Source: RUG11237 sp050874665 (GTDB taxonomy: Bacteria > Bacillota > Clostridia > Lachnospirales > Lachnospiraceae). Taken from it: a DNA stretch of 64,000 nt. The DNA lies in contig JBNMLC010000006.1 in assembly GCA_050874665.1 (NCBI GenBank), positions 62,001 through 126,000 on the forward strand, given 5' to 3'. The position numbers and the translations under genes were made by a program. The notes beneath the pieces are model-generated. The model was not told the DNA's origin. It worked only from the letters and a program-made list of their open reading frames with translations, and searched no databases. This document shows positions 7,203 to 15,786 of the stretch, piece after piece; the first letter of the stretch is position 1; every line of letters begins with the position of its first letter.

Positions 7203-9161
7203 TTATTTCTGTTGTTCTACCTCTATCTTACGAATTTCTTTTGTTCTAATTTCTTTGCAGATTGCGTCAATAAAATCTGCCAATGGCTTCTGACCTTCAT
7301 CTCCTAAAAATCTGCTTCTTACGGAAACTACCTTCTGTTCCTCTTCCTGCTGTCCTACAACAAGCATGTATGGAACTTTGGCAAGTCTTGCCTCTCTGAT
7401 TTTATAACCTATTTTTTCTGCACGATTATCTACCGTTGCAAGAATTCCATTATCTTTTAATTCACTTTCTACCTTTGCAGCATAATCTTTATATTTTTCA
7501 GAAATCGGTAATACCCTTACCTGTTCCGGGCATAACCATGTCGGGAACATTCCGGCATACTTTTCAATCAGCCATGCCAATGTTCTTTCATAGCACCCCA
7601 TACTGGTTCTATGAATAATGTACGGGCGGACTTTCTCGCCGTTCTGATCTACATAATACATATCAAACTGTTCAGCCAATAAAGCATCCCATTGAATCGT
7701 AATCATCGTGTCTTCTTTTCCATATACGTTCTTCGCCTGTATATCTACCTTAGGTCCATAGAATGCTGCTTCTCCCTCTTCTTCAAAAAATGGGATTTCC
7801 AAATCATTTAATACATCTCTGATTCTTTGTTGAGTTTCTTCCCATACTTCTGCAGAACCAATATACTTATCTGCATTATTCGGATCCCATTTTGACAGAC
7901 GGTAAGTAACATCTTCTTCCACGCCAAGTGTTCTCAGACAATATCTTGCCAAGTCAAGGCAGGCTTTAAATTCTTCATCCATCTGATCCGGTCTGACAAT
8001 CAAATGGCCTTCTGAAATAGTAAACTGACGGACTCTGGTAAGTCCATGCATTTCTCCGGAATCTTCGCAGCGGAACAAGGTCGATGTTTCCCCATAACGA
8101 AGTGGTAAATCTCTGTAAGATTTTTGGCTTGCTTTGTATACATAATACTGGAATGGGCAGGTCATCGGACGAAGTGCAAACACTTCTTTATCTTTTTCTT
8201 CATCTCCCATAACAAACATATCTTCCTTATAATGATCCCAATGTCCTGAAATCTTATACAAATCGCTTTTAGCCATTAAAGGAGTTTTGGTTCTTACATA
8301 GCCACGTTTTTCTTCTTCGTCTTCAATCCAACGTTGTAATGTCTGAATGATTTTCGTTCCTTTTGGCATTAACAGCGGAAGTCCCTGACCAATGACATCT
8401 ACTGTCGTAAATAATTCCATTTCTCTTCCCAGTTTATTATGATCACGCTTCTTAATGTCTTCTAAATGTTCCAAGTATGCCTCTAATTCATCTTTCTTAT
8501 TAAAAGCAGTTCCATATACACGTGTCAACATTTTATTTTTTTCATTCCCTCTCCAATATGCACCTGAAGAAGAAATCAGCTTAAACGCCTTAATATTCTT
8601 TGTACTCATCATATGAGGTCCCGCACAAAGATCTGTAAATTCACCCTGACGATAGAAAGAAATTTCTGCATCTTCCGGTAAATCTTCGATTAATTCTACT
8701 TTATATGGTTCTCCCTTACCTTTCATAAACTCAATTGCTTCTGCTCTCGGTAAAGTATATCTTTCTAATGTTTTTCCTTCTTTAATGATTTTCTTCATTT
8801 CTTTTTCCAACGCATCTAAATCTTCCCTGGAAAATGGTTCACATTCAAAATCATAATAAAATCCAGTATCGATTGATGGTCCGATTGCAAGCTTTGCTTC
8901 CGGATGCAATCTCTTTACTGCTTCTGCTAATACATGAGATGTCGTATGTCGCAATACAGCTAATCCCTGTTCATCATTTGCTGTAAGAATATTCAATGCA
9001 CAATCCTGCTTTAGCATGGTTCTTAAATCCACTACTTCACCATTTACTTCTCCTGCAACTGCCACTCTGGCAAGTCCCTCGCTAATGTCCTTTGCAATAT
9101 CATATACTGACATTTCTGAAGCATATTCTTTTACACTTCCATCTTTTAACGTTACCTTCAT
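7203..9161 (-). CDS. thrS: Threonyl-tRNA synthetase
   Basis: A 652-residue class II synthetase. It has the TGS domain (KVTLKDGSVKEYASEMSVYD) at the N-terminus, an editing domain with HTTSHVLAEAVKRL, the core with MTCPFQYYVYK and the zinc-site residues, and a C-terminal anticodon-binding domain (PISEKYKDYAAKV). It charges tRNA-Thr. The ATG at 9161, eight bases after AAGGAG, is the start; the in-frame GTG at 9179 lies upstream of that site. Expression is governed by the T-box leader at 9205-9484. Confidence 0.97.
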   Translation of the reverse strand: MKVTLKDGSVKEYASEMSVYDIAKDISEGLARVAVAGEVNGEVVDLRTMLKQDCALNILTANDEQGLAVLRHTTSHVLAEAVKRLHPEAKLAIGPSIDTGFYYDFECEPFSREDLDALEKEMKKIIKEGKTLERYTLPRAEAIEFMKGKGEPYKVELIEDLPEDAEISFYRQGEFTDLCAGPHMMSTKNIKAFKLISSSGAYWRGNEKNKMLTRVYGTAFNKKDELEAYLEHLEDIKKRDHNKLGREMELFTTVDVIGQGLPLLMPKGTKIIQTLQRWIEDEEEKRGYVRTKTPLMAKSDLYKISGHWDHYKEDMFVMGDEEKDKEVFALRPMTCPFQYYVYKASQKSYRDLPLRYGETSTLFRCEDSGEMHGLTRVRQFTISEGHLIVRPDQMDEEFKACLDLARYCLRTLGVEEDVTYRLSKWDPNNADKYIGSAEVWEETQQRIRDVLNDLEIPFFEEEGEAAFYGPKVDIQAKNVYGKEDTMITIQWDALLAEQFDMYYVDQNGEKVRPYIIHRTSMGCYERTLAWLIEKYAGMFPTWLCPEQVRVLPISEKYKDYAAKVESELKDNGILATVDNRAEKIGYKIREARLAKVPYMLVVGQQEEEQKVVSVRSRFLGDEGQKPLADFIDAICKEIRTKEIRKIEVEQQK

Positions 9162-9204
9162 TTTTCTTTCTCCTTCCACTTTGAATCTCCTTTATAAAAC
9201 GTAA

Positions 9205-9484
9205 CAAGCTCTTTTCGATAGAGTAAAAATAGAGTAAAAAATCCCTGCCAATGCAGATAACTACACTGGCAGGGACGAATATACAAATCCGCGGTTCCAC
9301 CCTGATTGTCTGGTATCAAACCTCTTATTTTATGATTATAACGTAATCAACGTGCTCTATGAAAGCAACTCCGGGGTGGTCTTCAAATAATTCCTATCGA
9401 AATGTCACACCAAACCATTTCTCTCTGCAGATATTCCTTATCTTACTCTTCCCATCAACATTTTATGTTTATTCTTTTTACTAT
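9205..9484 (-). promoter_or_regulatory. T-box riboswitch for thrS
   Basis: The minus strand contains the T-box core AGGGTGGAACCGCGG (about 9282-9304), followed by a strong terminator stem GTCCCTGCCA/TGGCAGGGA and a T run (9236-9276). The antiterminator and terminator are mutually exclusive. Uncharged tRNA-Thr binding therefore permits read-through into thrS. A likely ACC specifier lies in the stem I region near 9380. About 280 bases, a normal T-box length. Confidence 0.93.
9236..9276 (-). terminator. T-box terminator
   Basis: A 16-bp imperfect stem with GTCCCTGCCAGTG and its partner is followed by six T residues on the minus strand. Confidence 0.85.
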
Positions 9485-9490
9485 AGCTAT

Positions 9491-9518
9491 TCTATACCCA
9501 AAGGAAATAATTTGTCAA
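9491..9518 (-). promoter_or_regulatory. Sigma-A promoter of thrS
   Basis: TTGACA (9513-9518), 16-base spacer, TATAGA (9491-9496), placing the transcript start just before the T-box. Confidence 0.7.
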
Positions 9519-9591
9519 GTTATTCTTGATTTTCATAAAAAGACGTTGTATTGTTTAGTTGTGGATTTTACAATTAAGGAGATAACTAATT

Positions 9592-10863
9592 ATGAAGAAT
9601 TACATAAAAAATAAGATGCACTCGGCTGTTTTATATATGAAAACTTTTACGAAATGGCTGCTGCTCTCTACGATTATGGGAGTGGTCTGCGGAATTGCCG
9701 GAACTGCATTTCACTATTCCGTTGATTTTGCTACCACAAAGCGTACACTTTACCCCTATCTTATCTTTTTTTTACCACTGGCAGGTCTTTGTATTGTATT
9801 TCTCTACCGCCACTGTGGTATGGAAGAAGACAAAGGAACTAACGCAGTCATTAATTCTGCCTGTTCCACTGAAACCATTCCTCCGCAAATGGGATTTCTG
9901 ATTTTTATTTCGACCTTTTTAACTCACTTGTGCGGTGGTTCTGCCGGACGTGAGGGAGCCGCTTTGCAAATCGGCGGAAGTATTGCATCTGTTTTCAATA
10001 AAATATTTCATTTTACAGAGGAGGATAAACGCATTCTTATCATGTGCGGCATGAGTGGATTATTTTCTGCTTTATTTAATACCCCTATTACTGCTGCTGT
10101 TTTTTCTTTAGAAGCCATCAAGGTTGGAACCATCTATTATGGTGCACTAATTCCTTGCCTTATGTCTTCTGCCATAGCCTATATTTTTTCTCACTATTTT
10201 AACATCAAACCAATTACATATAAAATTTCCGATTTGCCAGCCATTACCCCGGAAGTTTTGATAAAAGTAATTTTATTTGCTATTTTGTGTGCGATTGTGA
10301 GTATTGTATTCTGCGAATGCATGAGATTTTCGACTGCACTATACAAAAAATATTTTGGCAATCCTTATCTTCGAATTGTTGTAGGCTCTTTACTTATCAT
10401 TGCACTTACCCTAGTGATTGGAACAAGAGATTACAATGGTGCAGGAATGAACGTAATTGCCCGGGCAATTCAAGGTGATGCTGTACCGGAAGCATTTCTG
10501 TTAAAAATTATTTTTACCACTTTAACTCTAGGTGCCGGATTTAAGGGCGGTGAAATTGTTCCCGTATTCTTTATTGGTTCTACTTTTGGCTGCTTTGCCG
10601 GAACGCTTCTTGGACTTGATCCCGGTTTTGCGGCTGCTTTAGGATTAGCCGCCGTTTTCTGTGCCTGCGTCAATGCACCTTTGGCATCCATTTTCTTAAG
10701 TGTAGAACTCTTTGGTTCTACCAGGATTCTGTTATTTGCCATTGTATGTGCCGTAAGCTACACTTTGTCCGGAAATTACAGTCTATACAGTAGTCAAAAA
10801 TTTCTATATTCGAAAAAAAGTCCCGGTTACTTGATTCAAAAGCATCACAAATCTGTCTGGTAA
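9592..10863 (+). CDS. ClC-family anion channel or antiporter
   Basis: A 423-residue polytopic membrane protein of the voltage-gated chloride channel family. GGSAGREGAALQIGGS carries the gating Glu motif (usually GREGP), and GFKGGEIVPVFFIGS corresponds to the second anion-binding segment. No C-terminal CBS domains are present. The usual GSGIPE segment is replaced by KGTNAVINSA. That and the GREGA and GFKGGE variants resemble the fluoride/proton antiporter branch more than E. coli ClcA, but a specificity call needs a tree. No fluoride riboswitch is seen upstream. The start at 9592 follows AAGGAG. Confidence 0.85.
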   Translation: MKNYIKNKMHSAVLYMKTFTKWLLLSTIMGVVCGIAGTAFHYSVDFATTKRTLYPYLIFFLPLAGLCIVFLYRHCGMEEDKGTNAVINSACSTETIPPQMGFLIFISTFLTHLCGGSAGREGAALQIGGSIASVFNKIFHFTEEDKRILIMCGMSGLFSALFNTPITAAVFSLEAIKVGTIYYGALIPCLMSSAIAYIFSHYFNIKPITYKISDLPAITPEVLIKVILFAILCAIVSIVFCECMRFSTALYKKYFGNPYLRIVVGSLLIIALTLVIGTRDYNGAGMNVIARAIQGDAVPEAFLLKIIFTTLTLGAGFKGGEIVPVFFIGSTFGCFAGTLLGLDPGFAAALGLAAVFCACVNAPLASIFLSVELFGSTRILLFAIVCAVSYTLSGNYSLYSSQKFLYSKKSPGYLIQKHHKSVW

Positions 10864-10893
10864 AAAAAGCGCCGCAAGCTGCGACGCTTTTTT
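10862..10893. terminator. Bidirectional terminator
   Basis: AAAAAGCG-C-CGCA and TGCG-A-CGCTTTTT form a hairpin between the ClC gene and the convergent SEC-C gene, with A and T runs on either side. Confidence 0.88.
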
Positions 10894-10904
10894 AGCAGTA
10901 TTGT

Positions 10905-11405
10905 CTATCTGCCACAACATTTTTTGTATTTCTTACCGCTTCCGCATGGACATGGATCATTACGTCCAATCTTTGGTCCCTTTACAATAGTTCCAGATGC
11001 CTTCTGTTCCTTATAAAGTCTTCTGCGTTCTTCTGCTGTAAAGATTTTCTCCCACTGTGGAAGTTCATACAACCAGTCAGCTTTTGCATCCACCATGTTC
11101 TTATATAACAGTTCTTTATCGTACTCCAGATTGACAATCGTATCTTCTTCCATCTCTTCGATTGGATTTGCTACTTTCAAACTATCATTAATTCCATCCA
11201 GAAATCCTGTCATATTAAATACATCTGTACCATACTTTTCTGCTAATTCTTTTACGGTTCCTTTATTTTCCTGATCCGGAATCTCTAATAACTTTTCATA
11301 AATTCCTTTTTCTAACAGAAAATAGTTGCTCCAAAATCTCTGTAATGTTCCTTTATCCGTATTTTCATTATAGGCAACTTTACGCCACTGTTCTAATAAT
11401 GCCAT
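10905..11405 (-). CDS. SEC-C motif protein
   Basis: A 166-residue soluble protein. The N-terminal 140 residues are helical and acidic. The C-terminus is a complete SEC-C zinc-binding motif, IGRNDPCPCGSGKKYKKCC, as found at the end of SecA. Stand-alone SEC-C proteins are common in Firmicutes, and their role, perhaps in contacting ribosomes or the translocon, is unproven. It has its own ribosome binding site and is not in an obvious operon. Confidence 0.85.
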   Translation of the reverse strand: MALLEQWRKVAYNENTDKGTLQRFWSNYFLLEKGIYEKLLEIPDQENKGTVKELAEKYGTDVFNMTGFLDGINDSLKVANPIEEMEEDTIVNLEYDKELLYKNMVDAKADWLYELPQWEKIFTAEERRRLYKEQKASGTIVKGPKIGRNDPCPCGSGKKYKKCCGR

Positions 11406-11518
11406 TTTTCTACCACCTTTAGCTCATTCATTTTTTCTGTTTGCATAAAACATTCCATACTATTGTTATTTATTTTGCCTGGTTTGTCAATAGTTATTTT
11501 TCTTAAATTTTACTTATT

Positions 11519-14500
11519 TCACTTAACTTTCACTGTCTTTACCGGACTATAACCGCCATATACTTGTTTTCCTGATACCTTTTTATAGCTTCTCATTCGC
11601 ACATAGTACTTACTTCCCTTTTTCAACTTTCCTGACTGAAACTTAAGCTTTCCATTGCTACTTATCTCTTTTTTCTTTACCTTTTTCTTAAAATTCTTAT
11701 CCGTAGAATATTCTATCTCGTATCCATCTGCATCTATATTCTGACTCCATTCTAATTTAATCTTATTATTTTTCGCAAAGATACGAGTCATTTTAGGTGC
11801 TGCCACACCAATATCAAAAGTCAGTGTTTTTTTGCCCGTATAATTTCCTTTGCCCGAAAGGATAACACTTGCCTTTCCTATTGCCTTATTTTTTTTATAA
11901 GTCAAGGAATAATCCTTCCCTGATTTTAGTTTTTTACTGCCAAAAAATGCCGTCACTTTAGGTTTTATCGTTTTTCCGGTATAGGTAACGCTTTCTTGCA
12001 TATTTACTGTTATCTCTCTCACATGTGCAGGTTTTATCGTAAATTGAATTTTCTGATTTCCCGTATAGTTTCTAAGCCCTGTCACTTCTGCATATGCTGT
12101 TCCTGCATTCTTATTGTTACTGTATGATACCTTGTAATCCTTTCCTAATGTCAGAACGCTTCCATTATCTTTTATTATAACATCGGGTTTTACAGCCGTT
12201 CCCGTGTAACCCACAGCTTTCATCTCCCCTATTGTTATTTCTGCCATGTTTTTAGGTTGAATCTTGAAAGATACTTTCCTTTCACCGGTATAATTTCCTT
12301 TCCCACTGACAGTAACATTGGCAACTCCTGCATTTATGTTATTTTCATAATTCAGAGTATAATCCGTATCATTTTTCAGCCTTACTTCGCCATCTAGTGC
12401 TTCAATATCAGGCTTTAATTCTACACCACTATAAGTTTCCTCCGGCATTGTCAAAATCTGAATATCTTTTAACTCTTTTGGCAGAATTTTAAATTCAATT
12501 TGTGCCTTATCACAGAAGTTTCCAATTCCTTTCACTTCAATAATGCCATTTCCTGCGTTAATATTTTCACTATAAGAAATCTCATAGTCAATGCCTTCCT
12601 GCAGTTCTTGTTCATTTAACAAAATTGTCGGCTTTGGTTTATTTTCCTTTCCGCTGTAAATAAACACATCATTACAAAACATATCGGTTTTTTCTATCGG
12701 TCTTGGGAGAATGGAAAATTCTATCGTTGTGCTTCCGGAATAATTTCCCATTCCGGTAATATTGATTTTTCCAATTCCAATCTCTACATTTTCTTCGTAT
12801 TCTACTTGATAATCTTCGTCCTGAACCAATATTGTACTGTCATGATGCATGGTAAATTCCGGTGTAATTTCCTTTGCCGCATAATACTGAGCCGGAATTT
12901 TTGAAACATCCACATATTCGACATCTCTTGGTATAATCTCAAACTTTGTTTTTATGATTCCCTGATAATTTCCCTTGAAAATCACCTCAACATTTGCAGT
13001 ACCCACATTTTTATTTTCTGTGTAAGCAATCGTATAATCTGTTCCCTGAACCAATTGGTAGGTTCCATCTTTCATAATAATATCCGGTTTAATCTCTCTT
13101 GCTGTATAAATTTGTGATGCAATGGTTTCCACTGTCACAAAAGAGCTGTCACGTACACAAATATTAAAATTCCTTTCGATTTGTCCCTTATAATTTCCTT
13201 TACCATAAATCATTACGGTTGCTGTACCAGCATTGATATTGTTTTCATATTTTAAAACATAATCTTCATTTTCTATTAATGCGGTGTCAAGTTCTGTGTC
13301 ATATACTGAAATAGTCGGTTTTTGTTCAAAGCCATTATAGTCCAAATCAGGAATAGCCTCCACCTTCAACTCATTAATAGCCTTTGGCTCTATAATAAAA
13401 GTTTCTTCTGATTGCTTTCCATAATTTCCCTGTCCGGAAATAAGAATTTTGGCAGTTCCTGCGTTGATATTGTCCTGATAAACATAAGTATAATCCTGTC
13501 CTTCTTTTAATTGCGTTGAACCATCTTCCATGATTACTTCAGGGCAGATTTCCATACCATTATACACCTGATTTTTAATAGGCTTCATTGCTGCCCTTCC
13601 TATATGTTTAGCTTCAATCACAAAATTTCTGGTAATGGTCCCTTTATAATTTCCCTTACCAATAATCTCTACCTTTGCCTCTCCAATATTGTAATTATCA
13701 CTATAATTGGCATTGTAATCTTTTCCATACACCAATTCAGTTTCTGCAAAACTAAGATTTAATTTCGGCACTACTGCCTGTCCTGTATATACTTGATTTG
13801 GTATCTCTGCAATTGCAGTGTCCGAGATATCTGCCGGATTAATTTTAAATGTCTCCTTAATTGTCCCATCAAATTCTCTTTTTCCCTGCAAAGTCACAGT
13901 TGCCGTCCCTGCATCTACATTATTTGTATAAGTTATCGTATAGTCTTTTCCTTCTTCTAAAATGTCACTCCCATAGACCGCCTTAATTTCCGGTTTTATT
14001 TCTTTGCCACAATAAGTCTGATCTGTAATCTTTTCCACGTTAACTGTTGCCATAGATTTAAATGTTCCGGTTGTCATTAGAGTAAAAGAAACTGTATCAT
14101 TTTCTGCAACCTGATATTTGTATGTAACAGGCAAAGACGTATTTACAAAACGTATCACTCCATCTTCTAAGGTAGCATTGATCAGCTCCTTAATCTTGCC
14201 TTCCTCAAGCCCCGTATGATCTGCTAGTTCAAATACCGGACTTTCTACAGTTCTTTCATTATTTTCACAAATGAACGTAGTAATATTTCGGTTATTGCTA
14301 ATATCCAATGATAACAACTCATTATTACTGCATAACAAAGATGTCAGCAGTGTATTTGAGGTGACGTCCAGGATTTGTAGCTTATTATTTCTACAATCCA
14401 GGCTGCTTAATGCAGTACTTTTTTTCACGTTAATTTCTTTCAGTTGATTATTGCTGCAATCTACCTGTTGTAATCTTTCAATGTTGCTTAAATCCAATAC

Positions 14501-15286
14501 TTGTAACTGATTTTCGCTACAATCTAAAATCTTTAATGTATTATTCGCACTCAAGTCTATACTTTGTAACCGATTATTTTCACAATTCAATTTCTCCAGA
14601 TTTGGATTATTTTGAAAATCAAGTTTTTGTATCATAGAGCCGTCACAGTACACTTCCTTCAATGCACTATTGCTGTCTGTATTTAATTCCTGTAAACTTT
14701 GATTTCCTCCACAGTCTAATATCGTTAAATTTTTAGCATATGCTATATTAAGCCCAGCAATCAGATTGTTTCTACAATATAATTCTTTTAAAAATCCACA
14801 ATTTTCAATGGAAAGTTCCCCAAGCATGTTGTCTGAGCAGTTAATCACCTGCAATTCAAGATTGTTACTGACATTCAGCGTTACCAGTCTATTGTTATTG
14901 CAATAAAGTTTCATAAGCTTTTTATTTTGACTCAAATCAAGCTTTGCTATTTTATTGTCATTACACTGTAAGACCTCTAAGTTAGCAAAATTTTCGATTC
15001 CAGCCATCGACTCAATGCCCAGTCCCGATAAATCCAGACCTCTTATTGCCCCAATCTCTGCTGTCGATAACTTTCCATCTTCGTTTAAATCTACATTTTC
15101 TTTCATATATGTCTGCAATGCAGCATCTGCAAATAAAGTTTCTATTTCAATTCCTTCTATTACATCAACATCATCGCCTTCTTGCGCCCACACCTTATTG
15201 CTTCCTGTCTGATAGAACGGTACATCCAAAAGCAGTAATGTTCCTGCCAGCACACTGGCAGTGATTTTTTTCCAGCTTATCTTCAT
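11519..15286 (-). CDS. Secreted LRR and Ig-like repeat surface protein
   Basis: A 1255-residue secreted protein. Residues 1-35 are a signal peptide (KKITASVLAGTLLLLDV) with a cut expected after VWA. An EF-hand/dockerin-like DLNEDGKLSTAEI follows at about 47-62. Residues 100-345 form about twelve leucine-rich repeats of 21 residues, L-x-x-L-x-C-x-x-N-x-L-x-x-L-D-x-S-x-N, with Cys at the same position in nearly every repeat. Ten Ig-like repeats of about 75 residues (Y-T/N-G...P...Y...N-x-N-A/I-G...GNY-x-G) span about 412-1165. A fibronectin type III-like domain ends the protein. There is no LPxTG or transmembrane anchor. A role in adhesion or polysaccharide/mucin contact is inferred. Alone in its transcript. 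Confidence 0.85.
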   Translation of the reverse strand: MKISWKKITASVLAGTLLLLDVPFYQTGSNKVWAQEGDDVDVIEGIEIETLFADAALQTYMKENVDLNEDGKLSTAEIGAIRGLDLSGLGIESMAGIENFANLEVLQCNDNKIAKLDLSQNKKLMKLYCNNNRLVTLNVSNNLELQVINCSDNMLGELSIENCGFLKELYCRNNLIAGLNIAYAKNLTILDCGGNQSLQELNTDSNSALKEVYCDGSMIQKLDFQNNPNLEKLNCENNRLQSIDLSANNTLKILDCSENQLQVLDLSNIERLQQVDCSNNQLKEINVKKSTALSSLDCRNNKLQILDVTSNTLLTSLLCSNNELLSLDISNNRNITTFICENNERTVESPVFELADHTGLEEGKIKELINATLEDGVIRFVNTSLPVTYKYQVAENDTVSFTLMTTGTFKSMATVNVEKITDQTYCGKEIKPEIKAVYGSDILEEGKDYTITYTNNVDAGTATVTLQGKREFDGTIKETFKINPADISDTAIAEIPNQVYTGQAVVPKLNLSFAETELVYGKDYNANYSDNYNIGEAKVEIIGKGNYKGTITRNFVIEAKHIGRAAMKPIKNQVYNGMEICPEVIMEDGSTQLKEGQDYTYVYQDNINAGTAKILISGQGNYGKQSEETFIIEPKAINELKVEAIPDLDYNGFEQKPTISVYDTELDTALIENEDYVLKYENNINAGTATVMIYGKGNYKGQIERNFNICVRDSSFVTVETIASQIYTAREIKPDIIMKDGTYQLVQGTDYTIAYTENKNVGTANVEVIFKGNYQGIIKTKFEIIPRDVEYVDVSKIPAQYYAAKEITPEFTMHHDSTILVQDEDYQVEYEENVEIGIGKINITGMGNYSGSTTIEFSILPRPIEKTDMFCNDVFIYSGKENKPKPTILLNEQELQEGIDYEISYSENINAGNGIIEVKGIGNFCDKAQIEFKILPKELKDIQILTMPEETYSGVELKPDIEALDGEVRLKNDTDYTLNYENNINAGVANVTVSGKGNYTGERKVSFKIQPKNMAEITIGEMKAVGYTGTAVKPDVIIKDNGSVLTLGKDYKVSYSNNKNAGTAYAEVTGLRNYTGNQKIQFTIKPAHVREITVNMQESVTYTGKTIKPKVTAFFGSKKLKSGKDYSLTYKKNKAIGKASVILSGKGNYTGKKTLTFDIGVAAPKMTRIFAKNNKIKLEWSQNIDADGYEIEYSTDKNFKKKVKKKEISSNGKLKFQSGKLKKGSKYYVRMRSYKKVSGKQVYGGYSPVKTVKVK

Positions 15287-15349
15287 GCCGTTTTCCCCTT
15301 TCTCATTAAAATCATCGTTAATTATATATCGGTATTTTCGCTTCGGATA

Positions 15350-15366
15350 TTAACGTTAAAAACGTT
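15350..15366. repeat. Twin AACGTT palindromes between divergent genes
   Basis: TAACGTT and AACGTT stand four bases apart, just upstream of the -35 of the 15431 gene and in the leader region of the LRR gene. A possible operator. Confidence 0.3.
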
Positions 15367-15367
15367 C

Positions 15368-15396
15368 TTGAAAAAAACTATAATCTTATATATAAT
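15368..15396 (+). promoter_or_regulatory. Sigma-A promoter for the 88-residue protein
   Basis: TTGAAA (15368-15373), 17-base spacer, TATAAT (15391-15396). Confidence 0.75.
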
Positions 15397-15430
15397 GTTA
15401 CTAATATATACAAGTTTGGAGTGAAATATA

Positions 15431-15697
15431 ATGGAATTATCAGAACAAGACAAGAAAACCATTTTAGACAGCATCAACGCTTACGCAGACAGCGTTCTTA
15501 CGGAACGTGACCCTTCAAAAGTTCCTATCCGTGTCCAATTGGCAGCGTTAAAGCCTGAAATGGAACGATTGGCAACAGAATTTCAGTTAAGTGTAGAAGA
15601 TATCTTTATCATTTATATGGATATGAACACAGCCACCGTTGCTGATGCTGAAGCTAAAATGCAAGCTGAGTTAAATGATTTAAACCTGAATCCTTAA
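15431..15697 (+). CDS. Hypothetical protein, 88 residues
   Basis: A small helical, acidic protein beginning MELSEQDKKTILDSINAY and ending NDLNLNP, without Cys, signal peptide or membrane segment. TTGGAG stands seven bases before the ATG. It has its own promoter and terminator, so it is a monocistronic gene lying divergent from the large LRR protein. I do not recognise a family. The middle part (QLSVEDIFIIYMDMNTATV) looks like a helical bundle. Confidence 0.75.
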   Translation: MELSEQDKKTILDSINAYADSVLTERDPSKVPIRVQLAALKPEMERLATEFQLSVEDIFIIYMDMNTATVADAEAKMQAELNDLNLNP

Positions 15698-15701
15698 AAA
15701 T

Positions 15702-15765
15702 AAAAGTGTACTTTCTTTTAAACTATCCGCTATTTACGGTTTTGTTTTATGAAAGTACACTTTTT
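15702..15765 (+). terminator. Large-loop terminator
   Basis: AAAAGTGTACTTTC pairs perfectly with GAAAGTACACTTTT over 14 bp around a loop of about 35 bases, followed by a T run. It could also serve the convergent chemoreceptor gene. Confidence 0.75.
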
Positions 15766-15786
15766 GTTTGTGATATTTACTTTTCT

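Noticed and set aside
10470..10742. 90-codon minus-strand frame inside the ClC gene
   Set aside because: Antisense shadow of the membrane protein gene with no start signals.
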